A stretch of 12,502 nucleotides of DNA from Chloroflexota bacterium (GTDB taxonomy: Bacteria > Chloroflexota > Dehalococcoidia > SZUA-161 > SpSt-899), in assembly GCA_018725455.1 (NCBI GenBank), contig QLUN01000012.1, positions 1 to 12,502 of the forward strand, read 5' to 3'. The translations under genes were made by a program, and so were the position numbers. Under the pieces are notes generated by a model, which was not told where the DNA came from, searched no databases, and worked only from the letters and a program-made list of their open reading frames with translations. Shown here piece by piece: positions 1 to 4,367 of the stretch (position 1 is the first letter of the stretch; each line of letters starts with the position of its first letter).

Positions 1-363
1 ATGACCACCAAGACCACAGTCGCCGAGTTCCGGGACTTCTACAACGACGAAACCGTATGGGCAAACGAAGCCTGGTACGAGGACCTCGGAGTCACCATCA
101 ACGGGCACGAAGTCGACGACGACATCGTTTGGACCAACATCCCTGAAGATCTTGACCCTAGCTCGCCGATGACCATCAGCGGCGGTGTGATCTACCGTCC
201 GAAAACGAAGGGTTCGCAAGAGAAGCGAGAGATCAACATGGAGAGCGAGTTCAAGCGATGGCGCAAGGCCAGGGCCCTCACTGCAATGGTTGCGACTATC
301 CCCAACGAAGAAATTGAGGGGTTCAAAGCCTATGTAAGATTGATCGGCGGGAAGGTGTCCTGA
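1..363 (+). CDS. Hypothetical protein, 120 aa, first gene of a coupled pair
   Basis: I do not recognise this family. The protein is short, acidic at the N-terminus (Asp/Glu-rich residues 1-55) and basic in the middle (about residues 66-92, with KTKGSQEKRE and EFKRWRKARA), and ends in a predicted amphipathic stretch around IPNEEIEGFKAYVRLIGGKV. There is no signal peptide or membrane segment, so it is probably cytoplasmic. The ATG is the first base of the window, so a longer N-terminus or an upstream start cannot be excluded. Its TGA stop overlaps the ATG of the next gene by one base (TGATG), which implies translational coupling and a two-gene operon. That coupling and the sensible protein composition support it being real; the function is unknown. 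Confidence 0.7.
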   Translation: MTTKTTVAEFRDFYNDETVWANEAWYEDLGVTINGHEVDDDIVWTNIPEDLDPSSPMTISGGVIYRPKTKGSQEKREINMESEFKRWRKARALTAMVATIPNEEIEGFKAYVRLIGGKVS

Positions 364-734
364 TGGAGCACGGGACGGACAAGAAGAATGTGTACGTTAT
401 TTATCGCGGAAAGCGCGATGAAAGACCTAGGGTTATGCAAGCGTATGAACATTGGATCATACAATGGGCAGAGGATGAACTCTCTAGGAGTAATGATTCG
501 CTAGAAAGCATGGCAGGAGTTGACTTCATCGAAAACGACGATGGAAACATCGTCGCTGCTAGACAATTAACAGATGAGGAAATCTTGGCTTTTAGTATCG
601 AGAGACTTGGTGATGATGGACGAATGTTCATAACATTCAGAACCGATAGCGCCGGGGCAGATGATTTTATCTGCACATCAAAACACTATGGACTCGAAGA
701 CGAAGCCGCTGCCCTTGTTAAAAAGGGATTTTGA
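363..734 (+). CDS. Hypothetical protein, 123 aa, second gene of a coupled pair
   Basis: I do not recognise this family. It is a small, acidic, soluble protein (mixed alpha/beta by eye) with an early beta-like stretch NVYVIYRGKRDERPRV, an acidic central helix region (WAEDELSRSNDSLESMA) and a C-terminal region rich in Asp and Ala. The start is set by the TGATG overlap with the upstream stop, and an AAGG ribosome-binding site at 352-355 lies 7 nt upstream. Base composition is visibly more AT-rich than in the first gene. The frame closes just before a strong bidirectional terminator, as expected for the last gene of a short operon. No motif points to a function. Confidence 0.7.
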   Translation: MEHGTDKKNVYVIYRGKRDERPRVMQAYEHWIIQWAEDELSRSNDSLESMAGVDFIENDDGNIVAARQLTDEEILAFSIERLGDDGRMFITFRTDSAGADDFICTSKHYGLEDEAAALVKKGF

Positions 735-746
735 AAGCGTAGCAAA

Positions 747-782
747 AATAAAGCCCACTACTTTACAGTAGTGGGCTTTATT
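747..782. terminator. Bidirectional intrinsic terminator between converging genes
   Basis: A perfect 16-bp stem (747-762 against 767-782) encloses a 4-base loop TTAC. The left arm is A-rich on its outer side and the right arm ends in GGGCTTTATT, so it can end transcription on both strands. It lies between the plus-strand pair ending at 734 and the minus-strand gene ending at 801. Confidence 0.9.
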
Positions 783-800
783 AGTTTCAGGAAGATACCT

Positions 801-1253
801 CTACCCTACCGCTTGAGAGTATATCATATGAGCGGCTTGCTGTTCCTCATTAAGCATGGAAAATACATCATCGGTCGGTCGGAGGTCTGCGTAATCGACA
901 CCAAGCTCAGTAACGCAGTCTAAATCCTCAATCCCTCGACCGAAAACCTTGATGCGGAGGCGGGACTCATCCAGCAGAATCCACACTGACGCATTGGCGA
1001 CAGAGATCCAGAACGTGCCGGACTTGGACTTCTCGTGAACATCGTAATCGTTACACGAAGTCCTGATGATACCCTTAGCAATGCCCGGATCATCCTGTGT
1101 GTTGTTGACCGAGACTACCTCGCAATACGGATAAGCGCTCTCGGCCTGCTCGATGGCATGATTTATGTTGTCCGCCTCCGCATCGAAACGGATCATCTCC
1201 TTTTCTTCGGTGGCCAATTTTACGAAAAGACGAAAACTTTTCATGGCGTGCAT
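801..1253 (-). CDS. Hypothetical protein, about 150 aa, last gene of a three-gene operon
   Basis: I do not recognise this family. From the chosen start the protein begins MHAMKSFRLFVKLATEEKEM and continues with a small module ending in a helix plus AYPYCEVVSV. That layout (beta-beta-alpha-beta, 'A..A...YP...VVSV') is seen in many short accessory proteins. The second half (about 80-150) has GTFWISVANASVWILLDESR and an acidic C-terminus. The frame is open up to 1298, but that start would overlap the upstream gene by 32 nt and add a lysine-rich tail. The ATG at 1253 has AGAGGA at 1263-1268, 9 nt upstream, overlapping the stop of the preceding gene. ATGs at 1262 and 1244 fit the ribosome-binding site less well. 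No signal peptide is visible and the function is unknown. Confidence 0.65.
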   Translation of the reverse strand: MHAMKSFRLFVKLATEEKEMIRFDAEADNINHAIEQAESAYPYCEVVSVNNTQDDPGIAKGIIRTSCNDYDVHEKSKSGTFWISVANASVWILLDESRLRIKVFGRGIEDLDCVTELGVDYADLRPTDDVFSMLNEEQQAAHMIYSQAVG

Positions 1254-1266
1254 TTGACTCATTCCT

Positions 1267-1974
1267 CTACTGGTTTTTTTTCGTTTCGATGCCGTCATTC
1301 ACTTCGCGCCACTCGTTGTAGCTGTCAAGATCAACTGCCCCAATCTCGTACAGATGCGCCGCCTGGGCAGGAGTGATTTGTTTCGTGTAGTTTGGATGTT
1401 CAATGCAGCGCACAGCTTCTTCGAGAAAAGCCTTGTAAGCCGCATCCTCACCGCCATTGATGTAATTAATGTAGTTTTCAACATCGGCGAAATTGCGCGC
1501 AGAGGCCTGAGCTAGAGTTTCGCCCTCATACCACAAGTTGCTTATTTCGCTGTAGTCGAAGAAGTATTCTTTTGCACCCCAAATCTGCAACCTGTGCAGT
1601 TTCATGAAAAAATTGCATAGTTTTTCCTTGGCAATTTTTGCGTCTGCGGTTAAAATTTGAACATGGTTATTACCGTCCCACTCAATTTGACACCCAGCCT
1701 TAATTCGCTCTAATAGCCCGCGGCCCTCGGGTGATTCGAGGAAGTCGGCTAGAGAGTTGCCGCAAACATCCTCTGGCACACTGAATCTAAGCGTGTCCAG
1801 TAAATCACCTTCGTCAAAATAATCGGCTGTCACGTTTCCGTCTTTTGTTAGGAAAACAAAAGCCGGCCTAAGTTCAAACTCATGGGCATCTTTTTTATAA
1901 AGTGGAACTTTGCTCCTGTATCGCAGATTATAAAGGTCAAAGTTCAAGCCGCTGGTGGTTTCTTCACTATTCAT
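1267..1974 (-). CDS. Hypothetical protein, 235 aa, middle gene of a three-gene operon
   Basis: I do not recognise this family. The protein is acidic and soluble with no membrane span. Visible features are a beta-rich N-terminal part (residues 1-70), a central aromatic-rich segment (WGAKEYFFDYSEISNLWYEG), a helical stretch with ADVENYINYINGGEDAAYKAF, and a C-terminal segment (ITPAQAAHLYEIGAVDLDSY) that looks like a short helix-turn-helix-like or clip motif, although that is only an impression. Its ATG at 1974 overlaps the upstream TGA by 4 nt (ATGA), and GGAG at 1982-1985 lies 7 nt before the start, so translation is coupled to the gene before it. The codon mix is more AT-rich than in the pilus region. 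The function is unknown. Confidence 0.75.
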   Translation of the reverse strand: MNSEETTSGLNFDLYNLRYRSKVPLYKKDAHEFELRPAFVFLTKDGNVTADYFDEGDLLDTLRFSVPEDVCGNSLADFLESPEGRGLLERIKAGCQIEWDGNNHVQILTADAKIAKEKLCNFFMKLHRLQIWGAKEYFFDYSEISNLWYEGETLAQASARNFADVENYINYINGGEDAAYKAFLEEAVRCIEHPNYTKQITPAQAAHLYEIGAVDLDSYNEWREVNDGIETKKNQ

Positions 1975-2735
1975 TTTTTATCTCCGGCAATATCGGCCAT
2001 CTCAATTTGCAACTTCTCGGCGTCAGTCAAGGACAAGATGACCTCTGCCTTCTGCGTGAATATGCGGAAGCCGATCCTTCGGTAGTCCTCGAGGATCTTC
2101 CGCGACACTGGTGATCCGGCCTCATTCCATGCTTTGAGTACAGCCCGATAGTCATCAAGTTCCGCGTCTAGCTCGGCAGGATCGTCGATCAGCAGTTCGA
2201 TCAGCCGGGGAATGGTGGTATGGAGGCTGTCATGGAGGGACGTAGCGCCGGGCATTCGGATCACCCATCCGCCGCGCTCCTGACGCGGCGCGCAGGCCGT
2301 GCCAGGCCGAAGCCATAAAGCGCGCCAGACCAGCAGACGAAGCTGGTGCTGTGAGCTGCCCTTGAGCTGTTCTGCCGGGACGCGCTCGAGAGCCCTGGCG
2401 AGGGTGTCGCGGATCAGGTGCGGGTTGTCAGCCTGCGACCGATGAGCTTCGAAGAAGCCCTGAGTGAACTCACGGTCCAGTTCCAACGGAGCCGTTTTTG
2501 AACCAGAGAGATGGCTGATCATGCTCAGGATACGCTTGATGGCTGAGCCGGTCGTGTCGGGTGAAAAGTACCTCTCTCCATCGATGGCGTTCTTGAGGAT
2601 CGGATTGTCCGCAGCGGACGTCGCAAGGTTCTTGAGCGTTTCGTTAGCGGCGATGCGTTGAAGATCAATCCTCTCAGCCTCGGCCATAAGACGGCTGTGG
2701 AGATTAATGGGTTTCAGCACTGCTTGATCATTCAT
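1971..2735 (-). CDS. Hypothetical protein, 254 aa, first gene of a three-gene operon
   Basis: I do not recognise this family. By eye it is almost entirely alpha-helical, soluble and rich in Ala, Leu, Arg and Glu. It has an N-terminal helical region (about 1-80), a central region with many Arg residues and a Trp pair (RLLVWRALWLRP, about 132-143), and a C-terminal helical third that ends MADIAGDKK. No catalytic motif or signal peptide is evident. The ribosome-binding site before the ATG at 2735 is weak (GGA about 8 nt upstream). It heads the operon: the stop overlaps the next start by 4 nt, and upstream lie a structured inverted repeat (2782-2841) and the terminator of the previous gene, so the operon promoter must lie in about 2736-2877. 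Confidence 0.75.
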   Translation of the reverse strand: MNDQAVLKPINLHSRLMAEAERIDLQRIAANETLKNLATSAADNPILKNAIDGERYFSPDTTGSAIKRILSMISHLSGSKTAPLELDREFTQGFFEAHRSQADNPHLIRDTLARALERVPAEQLKGSSQHQLRLLVWRALWLRPGTACAPRQERGGWVIRMPGATSLHDSLHTTIPRLIELLIDDPAELDAELDDYRAVLKAWNEAGSPVSRKILEDYRRIGFRIFTQKAEVILSLTDAEKLQIEMADIAGDKK

Positions 2736-2781
2736 TTCGTTTATCCGAGGCGGTGGTTAATCAAAATTGCAATACCGCGAC

Positions 2782-2841
2782 ATTGCGGCAGTGCTCATTG
2801 CTCCAGCAGAACGAATCGGCTGTTGCGAGCACTGCCGCAAT
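2782..2841. repeat. 15-bp perfect inverted repeat, possible cruciform or operator
   Basis: The arm ATTGCGGCAGTGCTC (2782-2796) is repeated as its exact reverse complement at 2827-2841, with 30 nt between. A further imperfect pairing (CAGCAG with CTGTTG, one G-T) sits inside the spacer. The right-hand arm is not followed by a T-tract, so this is not an ordinary intrinsic terminator. It lies between the terminator of the TSCPD-like gene and the start of the three-gene operon, so it could be a 5'-UTR structure, an operator or a recombination/replication site. The sequence alone does not decide between these. Confidence 0.75.
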
Positions 2842-2877
2842 AACTGGGATCACTAATGGAGAAACCCCACACAAGAA

Positions 2878-2908
2878 AGCCCTCAGTCCGCTTTGCGGAC
2901 TGAGGGCT
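2878..2908 (-). terminator. Intrinsic terminator after the TSCPD-like gene
   Basis: A perfect 14-bp GC-rich stem (2878-2891 with 2895-2908) has a 3-base loop. Read on the minus strand it begins 8 nt after the stop codon at 2917 and is followed by TTTCTTGT. This is a good rho-independent terminator for the gene ending at 2917. Confidence 0.85.
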
Positions 2909-2916
2909 AGCATCAA

Positions 2917-4071
2917 CTATGAACATTTGCTTGCGCCGCATCCACCCACACAGGTTGGGCATCCGTCCAGAAGGACAACAGAACCAACAGCGCCGCAGAT
3001 GTCACAATCCGAGCCGCCCTTGATCCCCGGTGCAATGGCTTCAATGGCCTCTGATCGCTGCTTGAACAGTGCCATCTGCACCACGCCGCCCCGGCTTAAC
3101 GGGCGGCCATCACGGGCGAGTAAACCTAAGCGTGCGAAGCGGTTAATCACCAAGTCGGCTACATAAGACAGCGTGCTCGGATAGCATCTGCCCTTCCCGT
3201 TTCCGCCCGGAATAGCACACCAGAAATCGCCGTTTTTCTCGTGCAGATCTACAATTTGGCGGAGCTTTTTGCCAATCCAGTACGGATCGACAATACGCAT
3301 GTCGAGACTGAGGAGCTTCTCGATGCCGGCGAAGCTCCGCGGCACGTTGCCGGAGAACCAGATCGACACGGGGATCCGCTGCCCGTCAGGGCTCTCAACC
3401 TCTTTGAGGAAAACCTCAAACTTGTCGCCAGTGGTTGGATTGTGAACAGGCGCATTCCAGCATACAGCGCCCTCGTCCGATGCCTTCGGCTCACGACGCA
3501 CGATCATCGCACTGACCATCGGCGTTACGGCTAAAACTTCCTCGGTAAAGCATCCTAGCTCTCGAAATCGGTGCTCAACAATGGTCGCAAACGCTTCGAT
3601 GGCCCCCTTCATGCGTCGCTCTATCCCGTCTGGGCAGATCATTGCGAAGGACTCACCATCCACCTTTTTCAAAGCCTCGAGCTTGCGCATGAGATATGCT
3701 CTATCAATGGAGCGCATGTCGATGGACAGATTCATTGCAATCGCCTCAAGGCCTCGTGGCATCGAGTCGCCCTGCACCCAGGTTTCAAAAGGGTAGCCCG
3801 AGTTCGGGCTACCGTTCGGCATGTGAACAACGGTGACGTTAAAGAGTCCTTCCGGCGACTTCACCAAGTACACGCGGGCGTCGTGGCCGTTGTGGCTAGA
3901 TGGGCGATGGATGAACTTTAGACTGTCCTCCACCGGCTTCGGCACGAGATCAAAGCGAATGCGGCGATCAGCTACGGTACTATCCATCGCCGGCGCAGAC
4001 TTGGCTCGGATGGTTGAATCGACAGCCGAAGCAACCGAGAAGCCCCTGATTTTGGAACTGATTTTGATCAT
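2917..4071 (-). CDS. Protein with two tandem TSCPD-like domains and NrdJ-like cysteine tail, 384 aa
   Basis: Two homologous segments are visible, about residues 66-175 and 205-320. Each has an aromatic/GN-type beta segment, then a matching helical core: RGLEAIAMNLSIDMRSID in the first and RSFAGIEKLLSLDMRIVD in the second. Each ends in a helix finishing RFRELG or RFARLG. This resembles the TSCPD domain found near the C-terminus of adenosylcobalamin-dependent ribonucleotide reductases. The last 30 residues carry six cysteines (C356, C359, C371, C374, C378, C383) ending CGASKCS, like the zinc/redox tail of NrdJ. The reductase barrel is absent, so a regulatory, metal-binding or accessory role is more likely than catalysis; this is inferred. 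The frame is open to 4335, but the ATG at 4071 is preferred because AGAGGA (4081-4086) lies 9 nt upstream and the extension is low-quality sequence overlapping the divergent gene. It is transcribed alone, between a divergent promoter region and its own terminator. Confidence 0.8.
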   Translation of the reverse strand: MIKISSKIRGFSVASAVDSTIRAKSAPAMDSTVADRRIRFDLVPKPVEDSLKFIHRPSSHNGHDARVYLVKSPEGLFNVTVVHMPNGSPNSGYPFETWVQGDSMPRGLEAIAMNLSIDMRSIDRAYLMRKLEALKKVDGESFAMICPDGIERRMKGAIEAFATIVEHRFRELGCFTEEVLAVTPMVSAMIVRREPKASDEGAVCWNAPVHNPTTGDKFEVFLKEVESPDGQRIPVSIWFSGNVPRSFAGIEKLLSLDMRIVDPYWIGKKLRQIVDLHEKNGDFWCAIPGGNGKGRCYPSTLSYVADLVINRFARLGLLARDGRPLSRGGVVQMALFKQRSEAIEAIAPGIKGGSDCDICGAVGSVVLLDGCPTCVGGCGASKCS

Positions 4072-4084
4072 ACCTAATTGTCCT

Positions 4085-4146
4085 CTTGCGTCTTGCGTCC
4101 GAGTGTGACGCCTATGAATGCCGCAAATGATTGCGCAATGTGTTGC
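4085..4146. promoter_or_regulatory. Divergent intergenic region with clustered TTGCG/GCAA half-sites
   Basis: The 98-nt gap between the divergent starts at 4071 and 4170 holds a tandem TCTTGCG pair (from about 4084), a perfect 10-bp palindrome ATTGCGCAAT (4130-4139), and flanking half-sites CGCAA (4123-4127) and TTGC (4143-4146) spaced about 8-12 nt apart. Clustered half-sites between divergent starts look like an operator. Convincing -35/-10 boxes could not be assigned; TTGCGC-17-ATAGGC on the minus strand is a weak candidate. Confidence 0.4.
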
Positions 4147-4169
4147 ACGTTTTTTTAAGGAGTACGAAC

Positions 4170-4367
4170 ATGCCACTGAGCGAGGACGAGCTTTTCCGGC
4201 GCGATGCGCTGCGAAACCTAGGTCAAGAACTCCTTGATGCCATTCGGCAGGTAAAAGCGGACAGCCCTGCCATCCGAAATCGAATACAGAAGAGAAAAGA
4301 AAAAGGGGCCGGTTTGCCGGCCCCTTATGCAACACCGCGATGGACGAGCGGCCAGCGCCGCCCTTAG
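4170..4367 (+). CDS. Small hypothetical protein, 65 aa
   Basis: This short ORF diverges from the TSCPD-like gene and has a textbook ribosome-binding site (AAGGAG at 4157-4162, 7 nt before the ATG at 4170), which sets this start over an in-frame ATG at 4131. Residues 1-30 (MPLSEDELFRRDALRNLGQE onward) would form a charged amphipathic helix. Residues 36-65 are strongly basic with prolines. No signal peptide or membrane span is present. Its 3' third runs through the terminator hairpin of the convergent autotransporter gene and its stop overlaps that gene's stop by 2-3 bases, so the C-terminal composition may be incidental. It could be a real small protein or a leader; I do not recognise it. Confidence 0.45.
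   Translation: MPLSEDELFRRDALRNLGQELLDAIRQVKADSPAIRNRIQKRKEKGAGLPAPYATPRWTSGQRRP
4303..4326 (-). terminator. Intrinsic terminator after the autotransporter gene
   Basis: A 10-bp stem AAGGGGCCGG/CCGGCCCCTT (4303-4312 with 4317-4326) with loop TTTG is followed on the minus strand by TTTCTTTTCTCTTC. It begins about 37 nt after the stop at 4364. It is unidirectional, as there is no T-run on the plus strand. It lies inside the small plus-strand ORF. Confidence 0.85.

Noticed and set aside
2782..2841. Inverted repeat as an integron attC site or transposon end
   Set aside because: No RYYYAAC/GTTRRRY core sequences, no cassette structure, no target-site duplication and no transposase or integrase nearby.
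4072..4335. N-terminal extension of the TSCPD-like protein to 4335
   Set aside because: The added 88 residues are low-quality, overlap the divergent small ORF and the terminator region, and lack a ribosome-binding site; the ATG at 4071 has AGAGGA at proper spacing.
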